A stretch of DNA of 52,331 nucleotides. It comes from Enterospora canceri. Taxonomy: Eukaryota; Microsporidia; Enterocytozoonidae. Under the pieces are notes generated by a model. The model did not search any database and was not told the DNA's origin. It was given only the letters and a program-made list of their open reading frames with translations. The position numbers and the translations under genes are program-made. Location of the stretch: assembly GCA_002087915.1 (NCBI GenBank), contig LWDP01000015.1, positions 1 through 52,331 on the forward strand, given 5' to 3'. The stretch's first letter is position 1, and every line of letters starts with the position of its first letter. Shown here in pieces: positions 35,755 to 46,687 of the stretch.

Positions 35755-36195
35755 ATTTAGTTACTTCAATATGGTAAAATGCTTATATAGTTAGCTATAT
35801 AAGTGTTTAAAACTTATAATGCTAAAAATTTAATTTTATAAGTCCATTTAATATTTGCACATTTCTCATACGCCTTTCATTTCTAAAGTATTGAAGAAAA
35901 TATTAAATATGCGAGCATTTGAATAACTTTGTTTAGTTTAATCCATCAATATTTTTGTGTGTATATTATATTCTGCAGATCCCAAACTGTTTTCTTATAC
36001 TTATTAATTAAAGTATGCATTAGACAGAAGCAATATAGCTAAAATTATTGCAGTTTATTAATAAACAAAAATCAATGACACATAAGATGTTGTTTTTAGG
36101 AGAAATATTCTGGTAATCTTTGCTGGCAATTCAATAATTATATTTCTTGTCATCGTCATCATCTTAATGTAATACTTTAGTCATATATACACACA

Positions 36196-36217
36196 TATAA
36201 TAAAAATTTTTATTATA
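36196..36217. repeat. Perfect 22-bp palindrome
   Basis: tataataaaaa followed directly by its reverse complement tttttattata, with no loop. All A/T, inside the gene-free block. Confidence 0.85.
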
Positions 36218-39200
36218 AACAGTATGAATAAATACCACATGACTTATAATAAAAATATAAGCAAATACTTATATGTAATTAAATTCATTCTAAACTTCAT
36301 TCTAACTAAATATAAAGAATGTAGTGATAATTCTGTATATCGTTACAAAGTATAGTAACAAACTTTAGTGAAAAAAATTAGCATGAAGTTTTCCGTCTTA
36401 TATTAATTCATATTTGAATTTTTATTTATAAAATATAAAAATTAGCACTTTAATGCTACTAATTATTTATGTTTACTGAAATAATTTTACACTTTATAAC
36501 AATATAATTAAAAATATTTTATACAGCAATATTTGCTGGCATTTCCATAGTCTTAATGACATAACAATAAAATTGGAAATAGAATAGTTTTTCGAACTTC
36601 TAACTTTTTATGAAATTAAAATATCAAGTTTTTTGTATGTTATCATTACGCTCTTAATACAAAATTTCACATGTTTAGTATATTTAGTATATTTAAATAC
36701 AAAAATTTATTGATGATACAAGCATGAATTAAATATATTCGCTTCATCTGTTTAGTTTTTAGTATTATAAATAACTAATTTATATATAATTGAATTTGTT
36801 ATAATATGATCATAAATTTTGGTTATATTAATGTTAAAGTATGGTTTTTCCGTTAGGATGTTTAAGACACAACTAAAACCACATTTGTATTATAACTAAC
36901 TTTAACATCTAACAAAACTGCATTTTTGTAAAAACGTTTAAACAATGAAAGCTTTGAAGCGTATGCTAATTTAAATACATTCGTTTAGGGTATATGCGTA
37001 TTAAACAAGATAATATTGTAAGCAAAGTTCATGCTTTTATATGTTCAAAAGGTAATTGATATGGACAAATTACATTACTTTATGATTAAATAGGAATACA
37101 CTATTTGTTTTCGTAAAACATGTGATTTTTTAATTTACATAATTATTATATTGCATATATCAAATTAGCATGTATATTATTTATTTTTTACTACATTCTC
37201 TACAATAACCATTATATAAGTTTAGAGCAATATAGAATTCACTTTAAGTATACCATCAGGGTTTTTAAGTATTGTATTTCTGAAGTATTTAGTAAAATTC
37301 AATAATAATGTCAAAATCATTCCGTTTTGTATAGATATAAAATTGAATTTTTTGCCTTTAAACCTTTGTTATCTCTATTTATTATACCATTTTGTGCTAA
37401 AAATGAAAATAACACAATACACATTGATGTATTACTTTGATATTTTAACCAATGTCAACTATTCAAATAACGATTCAAATATTTTTATCTGATACAGATA
37501 TATAGTGCCAATATAATATATTCAAATTGTTTAGTATGAAAATGTTCTTTCAGTAAACAATTTAATTACCTATATTTCTGAACTGGCATTTTTAACAACA
37601 GGTAGAATATTTATCTAAGTTTTGGTTCTAAAATTCTACAGAACTCCAAAGGAATCTTTTGTTTTTATCTCATTTATACAGAAATACAATAATTTAAACA
37701 GTATATGTAACCACTCTTCCTACTACAAAAAGTGTATTCAAAGCCCTATTTACATTAAAAATAGCTGTTATTATTTTAGTATCTATTAACTGTACACCTT
37801 CACATTCTGTCTTTCTTTATTTATGATGGAATATGATTCATTTTCTCAACCAGCCAAAGGTTTAATAAAATGTAAAGTTCGACACAGTTCCATTACTGTT
37901 CTAATATTGATTTCAATTATTTTTCATCAATAATGTATTCTTCTGTAGTAATCCCATCATTTTTAATTTTAAGCGTCTATTACATTGGTATAAAACATGT
38001 TCTTCCAGAGTCTATATATTAAAAAGTATAAATTACAATACAATAGACTTAAAATATTTTGTTAAACAGAAAAACGTTTTCATAAACTATTTGAAATAGC
38101 AACAATTGAATTCAAATGCCAATTCCATTTTAATAATTTCATGAAATTTAATGTATTTAGATATGGAAGAAGTGCATCTTAAATTAGATTATGTATTTTA
38201 CAATAAAAGTTTCTCTATTTCATACCTGTTAAAATTTTACAAATTAGACAATAGATTTTGTACAGATCTTATTCAAGTCAAATATCATAATTAAAAATCA
38301 TGATTTTCTTATTTTTTAAATGCTATTATCACTTTAATATGAACATGTGCAAATAGTATATAATCTTAGCAAAAAAACCTCTATAAAACACGTAATACAA
38401 AATTATTATTATAAATACATGTTTATTTACTATAAGTGTCGAAGAAAATATTTCAACAAATTTTGTCACGTCTAACCTGCTTTACTTGATAGTTTTTAAA
38501 AATAAAAAGTGTTATTAAATTTTTAAGTTTCTATAAATCATTAATTGCTCTTTTTGCATTTATATATTACTGTCTTTATTAACGTACAATCTTAGGAAAA
38601 ACATTGCTCATTGTAATGTATATAACTACATTTATTTTTTATTAGCTTTATATAATCTTTATTGGTTAATTAGTTCAAAATAACATTATATTAATAAAAA
38701 TCTAAAGTAGGTTATCCATTCCTAAAAAGCGGACAGTAAAAGTAGACTCATACCTCTATAAGTATGAGAAGACATAAACACTAATTTATATGATAGGTGA
38801 AAACTAAAGCTAGCTACATATATTTTTTGAGGCAATGCCATGGTTTTTTTTCTTGACTCAGCAAAAAGGATAATATCAGAGTAGAATAATTAAAGTCACC
38901 TAATCAATTTATTTTTCAATGCGTGAAATCTAAATTAAAGATAATATCATATACATTCGTTCATAATTATTACAATAAATAAGATAATAACAAAAAAATA
39001 ATCTATGCTTATTCTTGAAAGTCTAAATGTATTAATATCATTTTAAAACAAAAACCATATAGGTGCATAATAGTCTTGTTCGTCTATATATTTAGTCAAT
39101 AAAATTTTTAATGTAAACATGTTTTGTGTTAGAAGCTAAATATTTCAATTATTCTTAATAAATAGTAGTATCCCATACGTAAATGTAAATATAATTCCCC

Positions 39201-41341
39201 TAACATTTCTGACTTCGTAGATAAAAATATCCAAATATTATATACAATAATGTTTTTGGAAATTAATGTAGATTTTATTGTTTATAAAGTAAAAGTTGTG
39301 TGCTCATGTCATTTTTGTTTTGGAAACAATAAACGTGTAAACATTAGCCTATTAACACATATTGTTTTTAATGTTTGTATTGTAATTTGTAATAGTATAA
39401 GGCAATGTCAATAATTCACTTATATTTTCCAAAAATAATTCTTTATCACAGTATAACACAGATGTATATTAAACTCAATTGAGAATCTATTAAATTTCAC
39501 TTAAACACATTCCTTCATATCTTGCATGAATGGTAAAACATTTTTTTAATTTTAATCTAATAACATTTGTCTGAATCTCATGATTAGGCAATCTACTTTA
39601 TTAGAAACATATTATACAATAGTTAATGGGCGAATAATAACATATTTATTTATCAAATAAATACTAGAGTGTGTCACAGACTATTTTGCCTTTAAATATA
39701 TCTATCAAGTATAAGAATGATGTCGTTTTAACGATAAACAAACAAGAAATTTATTTTAAATATAGAAACTATGTTGTAAGTTTTGCAAATCCAATATAAA
39801 TTATACAACAAATACAAAAAAATAACCATATAATATTCGAACATTCAAGTTTTAACAAATTTAATTTATTATGAATTTTGAAGGAATTGCTTGTTGTTAT
39901 AAATATAAATATGCAATGAATAAATTGTAATCTATCAATTTTTAACTGCGAAGAAGGCTAAGCAAATCTTTGATACAATGAAATTTGTGGATGATTTTTG
40001 ATTCAGCAATATATGATATAAAAATTGCCATATAATGAAGTTTATAATTCTATTAAGTTGAAATATATATTGGTTTTTATAAGTGAAAAATAAAATATTC
40101 TATGATTATAATATATAAGAAAGATTATTTAATATGCTAAACAAAATCCTTGATTGTGATAGGTACTTCAGAGCCAAGATTGTTGTCAGCTATTTGAAAT
40201 AGTAAAATCGATTTTATCAGTGCATTTATACACTATTATGATCAACAACACAAAAACTACTCTATAAAATCATATTTCATGTGACAATATACACACCATT
40301 CTTCTTATTGTGTTTTAACATGTTATAATAAAGAATTAAACAAGGTAATGTATACAATAATTGATTAAGATCATTATAAAACGTGTATAATTTGGTTCTT
40401 TTTTGAATAAATTGACAATATTTAGAACTTAAATTCATTTGTTTGCATTAAAAACAAACCCATGTGAATATATTGATGTCTATAATATTCACCAATTTGT
40501 GATTTACCTAGTATATGAAGATACAAGATAATCCTTTTAACCATAATCATACTATTGTAAAATGTAAATTTTAGTTTGTTTTTACAATCAGAATCACTCT
40601 ACCCATTGCACGATAACGATGTTTTGAAAATCGTACTATGTAACATAAATAAGCTATGCGTTATATCAAATGTTATATATGTTTTTAAAACATGATTTTC
40701 TGTGTTAATATAATTCTTACAAAGAACTATTCAATTAATATATAATCAAATATATTACAATGTTGAATCCTATCATAATGTTATAACATTAAAAATAAAC
40801 TCTAACTTTCAGTTAATTAAAGATAAACATGTATTTATAAATTCTCGTACTTTCTTATAAATATGATAATATAAATCCTAAAATAATTTAATTGATTAAC
40901 TCAGGTGTATTTATAATTACAGTTTACGATGGCTTTTTATTTGAGTATTAAATTTATATCCTTGTGTTGAGGATAAGATAGTTTTAAAATAAACTCTTAG
41001 CTATAATCTTTGATTTCTTGAATTACAACACCTTGTTTTTTATAAAATGTTTATTTCTATTTCCATCTTTGATTATAATTTAAATAATTTACATTATTTT
41101 GTTATATACTGTTGGCATATAATATATTGTTGTGGTTGACTAAACATATCAATTTATAAAGTTTTCTTTACAAACCCAAATTTTTATTTAAAGTTATTCA
41201 GAAATGCATCTTTCCTAATTTATTCAAAATGCTTAAGAATAAATATGTTTAGAGCACAACTGCAATTAATATTATTGTGATTTAAAGCACTCCGGTATTC
41301 CATTGTACATTACATAATCTTTTTTTAATATAATACTGTAT

Positions 41342-41437
41342 TTAATCACAAGACATCATATTCGACATCCAACTGTTGTGTTCAGCTGCTGAGCCATCTT
41401 GCTCTTGTGCCTGAATACTCTTTTTAGTTGCAACCAT
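41342..41437 (-). CDS. 31-codon small ORF with promoter-like upstream region
   Basis: The only ORF in the A+T-rich block with a local start context like the annotated genes: on the minus strand a TATA-like element (ggtataaatag, 41470-41476) is followed by gagcccc (41449-41452) and then an ATG at 41437. The 31-residue product starts MVATKKSIQAQEQDGSAAEH and has no signal peptide or membrane segment. Local base composition is also higher in G+C than the surrounding block. It may be a true microprotein, the leader of a non-coding transcript heading into the block, or the decayed 5' end of a lost gene. Confidence 0.35.
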   Translation of the reverse strand: MVATKKSIQAQEQDGSAAEHNSWMSNMMSCD

Positions 41438-41876
41438 TTACTTGATAAGGGGCTCTGATAAACCCTTCTATTTATACCTGTTGTTTGTCTACAAACAATC
41501 AACATATCAACCACATATTGTTTTGATCCTTGACAGGTTGATGTGACAGAGTCCTGGTATCAGGCTCACACAACACCAACTATTTTAAATCTCATTTCAA
41601 CCATAATTACAAATGTTTACTTATCAAAATCTTAGATTATTTCTGTTATTATATTTTCAGAATATTGTTCTTTTAATAATCAAAATTGTTGAAGAGTAGA
41701 TTCTGGGAATCATACTCTTAGTCGTCTTACCACTATTAACTCAATTAGGTTTTTCACCCCTAACTTGAGTAACAACTAAATCTTTATCCCAACAAAAACA
41801 CCGTTGTTATTTCAATAATGTTTTCAAACTAAATATTTCAATAACTAAAACAACTAACCAATTCCATTTTCTTGTT
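41438..41876. other. Spacer between small ORF and AAA ATPase gene
   Basis: Holds the promoter-like elements of the small ORF, an 8-bp inverted repeat at 41481-41498 (ttgtttgt-ct-acaaacaa) and otherwise no gene that I can see. Confidence 0.5.
41449..41476 (-). promoter_or_regulatory. TATA-like box plus CCCC element facing the gene-free block
   Basis: On the minus strand, tataaat (41470-41476) lies about 18 nt before a CCCC (41449-41452), which lies 11 nt before an ATG. Similar TATA-then-CCCC spacing is seen before the gene at 8683. It directs transcription leftward into the A+T-rich block. Confidence 0.45.
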
Positions 41877-43043
41877 TTAGTCAAGGGTGTTCGAATCCTC
41901 TCGTTCTTTTTGCTTTAATGTAGCTAGCAGCTTGTTCTCACTAAAACCAATCAGTTTCCCGTCCCAATCATACTGTTTCACCAATGACATCGCTGACTCT
42001 ACAAAACCAATTGATTTGGTTATGATGGCATATTCCAATTGTTGTTTGTTTTTCAGAGTAATACCCAAACTTACAATTTTCTTGGTGATAAATACGTCAA
42101 TGTATTCATTAATTGTAATATTATCAAGTGGGTACGTTCTCGTTCTTGTCTTAAACTGCGTAGTAATATCTGCATCCACCATGTCTACTTCCTTTTCTGA
42201 CATGAAAACGGTCTTACGGCCGCTAGACATTGATTTAAGCACGCTTGAGAAACCATTGATCCTTGCATCCAGGATAATCTCAGGCTTCTGCAGATTCTTC
42301 CTGTTACATAATAGCCCCTGCGCATCATCAACAAGAAACAGCCTGAATTCAAATGACCTCCTTGGAACTGCCTTATTGAATATGTCATAATAGCTCTTTC
42401 CCTTAAGTGACTTGTCAGTCAGCAGATCAGATGGACTCATGATCAATAAGGTCACAAGCTGCTTCGTATCTTTTATGGCATTCTTGTCTACGTCATAAAG
42501 ATTTTTCATTACTGTGAATGGCTGCTTCTTTGACTTCTTGTACTTCGATTTCATCATTTTTAGCTGACAGTCCAGAATATACGCCAGTCTCTTAACGTAG
42601 AATGACTTTCCTGTTCCACATCGCCCGTGTATGAACAGAAAGTGGTCTTTTGGCGTGAAATTGTCGCCCTCAAAAATGTCTCTTCCAACAGCATTGCATA
42701 TTTTCAATACCCTATCCTTGATTTCATCCTCCTTTCCTACGAAATACGAATCCTCATACAGAGACAAATCAATACTCTTTGGTGGCATATCTGCTATAAC
42801 GGTCTCATCACTTTCTTCAATCATTTCTATGTTACCGTATCCTATCTCAACGACAATGTTGTAGAACATCAGTGGGAATACTATACAGAATACACCTATG
42901 AGGAATATGCACAGTTTCAATATTGATGCTGCTATCTTATTCATCTTTTCCTTTGTCGTGATCTGGTTGGTGACGTCTTTCTGTGGTCTCTGATTCCTCT
43001 GTTCATTTTCTGGATTTGCTTCTGATAAATTTTGTTCAGGCAT
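41877..43043 (-). CDS. Membrane-anchored AAA+ ATPase, possibly ATAD3-like
   Basis: A 388-residue protein with a hydrophilic N-terminus (1-36), one transmembrane segment (about 37-64, AASILKLCIFLIGVFCIVF), then an AAA+ domain: Walker A GRCGTGKS (140-147) and Walker B RLFLVDDAQ (234-242), where the usual catalytic Glu is Asp. The order (N-terminal region, single membrane segment, AAA+ module with ...RINGFSSVLKSMSSG after Walker B) recalls ATAD3-type mitochondrial ATPases, but also Orc1/Cdc6-like folds; I cannot separate these. Start at 43043 follows ttagccccttATG. It borders the gene-free block. Confidence 0.55.
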   Translation of the reverse strand: MPEQNLSEANPENEQRNQRPQKDVTNQITTKEKMNKIAASILKLCIFLIGVFCIVFPLMFYNIVVEIGYGNIEMIEESDETVIADMPPKSIDLSLYEDSYFVGKEDEIKDRVLKICNAVGRDIFEGDNFTPKDHFLFIHGRCGTGKSFYVKRLAYILDCQLKMMKSKYKKSKKQPFTVMKNLYDVDKNAIKDTKQLVTLLIMSPSDLLTDKSLKGKSYYDIFNKAVPRRSFEFRLFLVDDAQGLLCNRKNLQKPEIILDARINGFSSVLKSMSSGRKTVFMSEKEVDMVDADITTQFKTRTRTYPLDNITINEYIDVFITKKIVSLGITLKNKQQLEYAIITKSIGFVESAMSLVKQYDWDGKLIGFSENKLLATLKQKEREDSNTLD

Positions 43044-43197
43044 AAGGGGCTAATGAGAATGATTTTGTTGGCGCATTTGATGACTACTTAATTCACCCTA
43101 TACTTGAATAAGTTGAATGCATGACATCAACTATCTATATATCATGCGCATCGTAGTCAAATAGCATTGTTTACAATATTTATGTCATTTAACCCAT

Positions 43198-43956
43198 ATG
43201 AAGAAGAATACACTCTTTCTATTTGATGTAGATGGAACACTGAGCGAAAGCAGGGCGCAAGCACCGAGATTCATAATGGAGATGCTGAGAGAGCTGAAGA
43301 CACGAGTGAAAATTGCATTTGTGGGCGGGTCTGACCTGACGAAACAGAAGGAGCAGCTGGGGGAGGACGTGCTTGTCATTTTCGACTACGGCTTCCCTGA
43401 AAATGGCGTACAATTCTACGAGAACGGTCTCCTGGCTTCGAGTGAATCATTCATAGGGTGGCTTGGGGAAGAAAAGTTCAAGAAGCTGGTGAACAAGTTT
43501 CTGGCGGTGTTAGGAAGGACCGATTGTCCGAAAAAGAGGGGGACATTCATCGAGACCAGAAACTCGATGATCAACGTGTGTCCGATTGGAAGAAGCTGCA
43601 CCAAGAAGGAGCGAAAGGAGTTCAACGACTTTGATGGGATTGAGAAAGTGAGACAGAAAATTGTGGACGAAGTGGCGCCATTTGTGGACGAGATGGACGT
43701 GGCCTGTTCGATAGGCGGGCAGATTTCGATCGATGTCTTCCCGAAGGGGTGGGACAAGACGTACTGCCTGAAACATATCAAGGAGACTGAAATCTACTTT
43801 TTCGGTGACATGACTCACAAGGGTGGAAATGACTACGAGATCTTCATGCACCCCAAAGTCAAGGGACTCACCGTCTCTGGGCCAGTTGACACGCTCATGG
43901 GCGTAAACGATGTTTTAAAGAAAATTGGGGAGCCTGAAATACGCATAAACGAATAA
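43198..43956 (+). CDS. SEC53: Phosphomannomutase (Sec53/PMM)
   Basis: Interconverts mannose-6-phosphate and mannose-1-phosphate for GDP-mannose, feeding GPI anchors and O-mannosylation. HAD-type motif I is LFLFDVDGTL (D10, D12), followed by FVGGSDL.KQ and FDYGFPENGVQFY (family 'DY.F.ENG'), NVCPIGR, ISIDVFPKGWDKTYCL and FFGDMTHKGGNDYEIF (GD..GGNDYEI). 252 residues is the family length. Start at 43198 follows atttaacccatATG. Confidence 0.95.
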   Translation: MKKNTLFLFDVDGTLSESRAQAPRFIMEMLRELKTRVKIAFVGGSDLTKQKEQLGEDVLVIFDYGFPENGVQFYENGLLASSESFIGWLGEEKFKKLVNKFLAVLGRTDCPKKRGTFIETRNSMINVCPIGRSCTKKERKEFNDFDGIEKVRQKIVDEVAPFVDEMDVACSIGGQISIDVFPKGWDKTYCLKHIKETEIYFFGDMTHKGGNDYEIFMHPKVKGLTVSGPVDTLMGVNDVLKKIGEPEIRINE

Positions 43957-43976
43957 AACACTGTTAATTTTAACCC

Positions 43977-44576
43977 ATGCAAAGTTATTCAAGAAAGCCA
44001 ACGAATCTCTACCAGGACACGCTCAATCTGCGAGTGCTATTCACTGGCTCCCTTCAGGGCGACAGACCCCTGCTTTCTGAGCTTGGAATCGACCTCACAA
44101 GCATCCGGAGCGAGTCTACGATCGTCTTTGACGTCATCACAAAAAGATTCAAATATGAGGAGCACCAGTCGTGCGATTGCATTGGGCCTGTTGTCTTCAT
44201 CGCACTCTTTGCATTCGCACTAACTCTCAAGGCCAAGCTTCATTTTGGATACATCTATTTCCTGTGCATATGCAACGTAATTGGAATATTTGGATTAATC
44301 AACCTCTTATGCACAGAATACATTGGTCTCACTGCCTGCTGCAATGCACTTGGATACTCGTTTCTTCCGATTGTGCTCTTCTCTTGGAGCAACCTGTTTC
44401 TCTTCTTCGTCCCCCAAACCATTTCAATTGTTTTGGGCGTCATTGCAACAGTTTGGGCCACATTTGTATCGACCCAGCTTCTGAGCCACAAGTTGGGCAC
44501 GTACGATAAGACGCTTATAATCGGGTATCCAATCTTCCTAGGCTACTTTGGTTTCGTACTCATGGCAATATTCTAA
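43977..44576 (+). CDS. YIP1: Golgi/ER membrane protein Yip1 (YIPF5)
   Basis: Rab-interacting, multi-pass protein of ER-to-Golgi transport. The characteristic PLLSELGID precedes the membrane region, which begins with CDCIGPVVFIALFAFALTL (family 'DLAGPLVF...') and continues KLHFGYIYFLCICNVIGIF and NALGYSFLPIVLFSW (family 'LGYCLLP'). About five membrane segments, 199 residues. Start at 43977 follows ttttaacccATG, 20 nt after SEC53 on the same strand. Confidence 0.88.
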   Translation: MQSYSRKPTNLYQDTLNLRVLFTGSLQGDRPLLSELGIDLTSIRSESTIVFDVITKRFKYEEHQSCDCIGPVVFIALFAFALTLKAKLHFGYIYFLCICNVIGIFGLINLLCTEYIGLTACCNALGYSFLPIVLFSWSNLFLFFVPQTISIVLGVIATVWATFVSTQLLSHKLGTYDKTLIIGYPIFLGYFGFVLMAIF

Positions 44577-44601
44577 TAAAGTATCATATTCTAACAAATT
44601 A

Positions 44602-45048
44602 TCATATTCCATGGTCCCAAGGTGATCTCGTCCTTATCTCTGTGTTTGGAATTCGCTTTTCAATTCGTCTCATTGCCTCGTGCACGTGCGTCGGCATCAG
44701 TGGCCCAGTATGACCAGCCTCCTTCTGAACCACAATCGCCTCCATCACTAGCTCTCCAACAAACACCTTTGCAAGCCCACTCACCCCAATCACGATATTT
44801 GGATTCACTGCCTGCCCAATAATTTGGTTTATGTATTTCTTTACTGCCCCCTTCACAAAGTTGCTTCTTCTGAATGTCTCGTATCTCTGCTGATCATTCT
44901 GGCTCATGACTGCGACCTGTTTCTGGATGAATGCGTCTGTCTTCTCTCTGAAGACGCTGTCGTCAGTGGACAGCTGATTGTTTACGTCTGACGACTCAGA
45001 TGGCTCGTTCTCCTGCACGTTATTTTCATTCTTCTCATTTTTAGCCAT
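44602..45048 (-). CDS. TAF11: TFIID subunit TAF11
   Basis: Histone-fold subunit pairing with TAF13 in TFIID. The core reads QQRYETFRRSNFVKGAVKKY, then VNPNIVIGVSGLAKVFVGEL and PLMPTHVHEAMRRIE, matching the TAF11 histone fold (about 53-130). The N-terminus is a short acidic tail. 148 residues. Start at 45048 follows aacaaccccaATG. Confidence 0.92.
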   Translation of the reverse strand: MAKNEKNENNVQENEPSESSDVNNQLSTDDSVFREKTDAFIQKQVAVMSQNDQQRYETFRRSNFVKGAVKKYINQIIGQAVNPNIVIGVSGLAKVFVGELVMEAIVVQKEAGHTGPLMPTHVHEAMRRIEKRIPNTEIRTRSPWDHGI

Positions 45049-45158
45049 TGGGGTTGTTGAAACTGCCTATGTTTTAGATTGGCAATGGCCCCAAATACCC
45101 TCATGAATTAACTTATTTCACTATAAAATGTTCTAACAGGGGTAAAACAGTAAACGAC

Positions 45159-46334
45159 TCACTTTTTACTCAAATCCATGAATTCAGCAACCTGATCGTC
45201 ACTAACACGCTTTCGACTCTCCTGGAACGACCTAACAAACCGCTGTACTTCTTCTACGCATATTGTCTTGATGTCTGCAGTAGACATTTCTCCCTTACTG
45301 TATTTCCTACCAATCTCATGCAATCTATCCTCGTCTTCCATGAAGTATTTCAGATACTGATACGATACGTCTGAATCGAGACACGCGCCCTTCTCCCTTT
45401 GCTCGGCCAACGTGGCCTGGCCGCCTGAAAATGCGTGTTTTCTGATTTTCCTTTCAATTTCCTCAGGGGTGTCAGACAGAAAAATAGACGAGTTCTCATC
45501 AGAAGCACTCATTTTCCTGTTTGGGCCACGCAAATCAGGCAACAGGCTCACGTAGAGCGAAGTTGGCTTCAACTCGCCCAGAATGTTGGCCTTGTGTCTC
45601 GCCAGCCTGAAATACGGATCCTGATCAACTGCTGCTGGAATCAAAACAGGCGTGTTTTTCTCAAGAAATGGAAATGAGCTGGAATACGCCGGTGCTATTT
45701 CCTTGGCTGGAAATTGCGCCATTCCAATGCTCGAATTCATTCCAAAGCCAAAGACCTTGAATGCCTCGTTCAGGCTGATCAACTTGCTGATCTTGAGTGT
45801 ATTCTTCTCAAAAATACTGCTTGATTTGTAGTTGGAGAAGATGTACGTCAGCTTTGGATCAAATCCAAATGCAATGATGTCCCTTATGTTCAGCATTCCG
45901 TACTTAATGGAGTCTTCCAGAGTCAGGTTCTCCTTGAAGATGAATTTCTCATCATCAGTTATCTGAATCACAATGGGGCATTTGAACACGTCCTGGAAGT
46001 ACTTGCAAAGCAGGAACGGAACAGCGTGTCCAATGTGCATTGATTCGCTTGATGGCCCCCTTCCTGTGTACATGTAGAACTTCTTCTTCTCTTTAATCAG
46101 CTCAATGATTTTATCAAAGTCCCTGTGAGCAAAGCAGAGGAGCCTTCTCAGCAGTGGATGCGTATTCTCTCCCAGACACTTCTCCAAATCAGTGATGTGA
46201 TCACGCGTTAGTTTCTGGCAGCCGAATTGCTCGATGATGTGGTCGTAGTTGATCAGTTTTCCCTCTTCGGCGACTACTTCCCACGGTGTCACCACTGTCT
46301 TCGAATCATCTTGTGGTCTGTTGCTCTCAGTCAT
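45159..46334 (-). CDS. WRS1: Cytosolic tryptophanyl-tRNA synthetase
   Basis: Class Ic synthetase charging tRNA-Trp. Motifs are MHIGH (99-103) after YTGRGPSSES and KMSAS (274-278) in RGPNRKMSASDENSS. Also seen: QITDDEKF and the dimer-region IPAAVDQDPYFRLAR. 391 residues, similar to microsporidian/eukaryotic minimal forms without the WHEP extension. Start at 46334 follows gaaaccccATG. Confidence 0.95.
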   Translation of the reverse strand: MTESNRPQDDSKTVVTPWEVVAEEGKLINYDHIIEQFGCQKLTRDHITDLEKCLGENTHPLLRRLLCFAHRDFDKIIELIKEKKKFYMYTGRGPSSESMHIGHAVPFLLCKYFQDVFKCPIVIQITDDEKFIFKENLTLEDSIKYGMLNIRDIIAFGFDPKLTYIFSNYKSSSIFEKNTLKISKLISLNEAFKVFGFGMNSSIGMAQFPAKEIAPAYSSSFPFLEKNTPVLIPAAVDQDPYFRLARHKANILGELKPTSLYVSLLPDLRGPNRKMSASDENSSIFLSDTPEEIERKIRKHAFSGGQATLAEQREKGACLDSDVSYQYLKYFMEDEDRLHEIGRKYSKGEMSTADIKTICVEEVQRFVRSFQESRKRVSDDQVAEFMDLSKK

Positions 46335-46687
46335 GGGGTTTCAAAAAGTTTTGCTTTTATACTTTTAGTGATTGAATATACACTGATTTACATCACTACG
46401 CTATTATAGTATAGGTTGGTGGGCTAGAATATAGCATTGTTAGAGTATTTTATCGTATTTTTGGGTCTGGGCGATTTGATCACTTCTTAAATCAGGTGGG
46501 TTTTTTGATCAAACACAAACATCAAGAATAATGTGAAGGAAATAGTCTCTTGGTTACTATTAACGTGTTTAATACTCTTTACTGGTCATTTATAAACTGA
46601 TTAGGAAATAATCATTCTTGTCTGTTTTAGTTGACAGGAATCAGCTGAACTAAGTAAATTTTATCACGAAATATCTGACTCACATAA
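46335..46687. other. Intergenic, no gene seen (353 nt)
   Basis: A+T-rich spacer between the small minus-strand gene and the WRS1 start. No ORF, tRNA or notable repeat apparent. Confidence 0.55.

Larger units (their letters stand above)
34944..41341. other. Gene-free, very A+T-rich block (about 6.4 kb)
   Basis: No ORF of 60 codons or more on either strand, no tRNA and no recognisable coding similarity. Base composition shifts abruptly from the gene-dense flanks to very A+T-rich sequence, by eye about three-quarters or more. There are no Ns at its edges. It contains clear inverted repeats (35701-35754, 35780s, 36196-36217, near 40776). I see no transposon ORF, no terminal repeats and no tandem satellite. 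Candidates are a regional centromere, a heterochromatic block, or foreign/misassembled DNA; the sequence alone does not decide. Confidence 0.8.

Noticed and set aside
34944..41341. Search for a CRISPR array, rRNA, transposase or mitochondrial genome in the A+T-rich block
   Set aside because: No regularly spaced repeats, no rRNA-like conserved words, no long ORFs on either strand and no recognisable terminal repeats.
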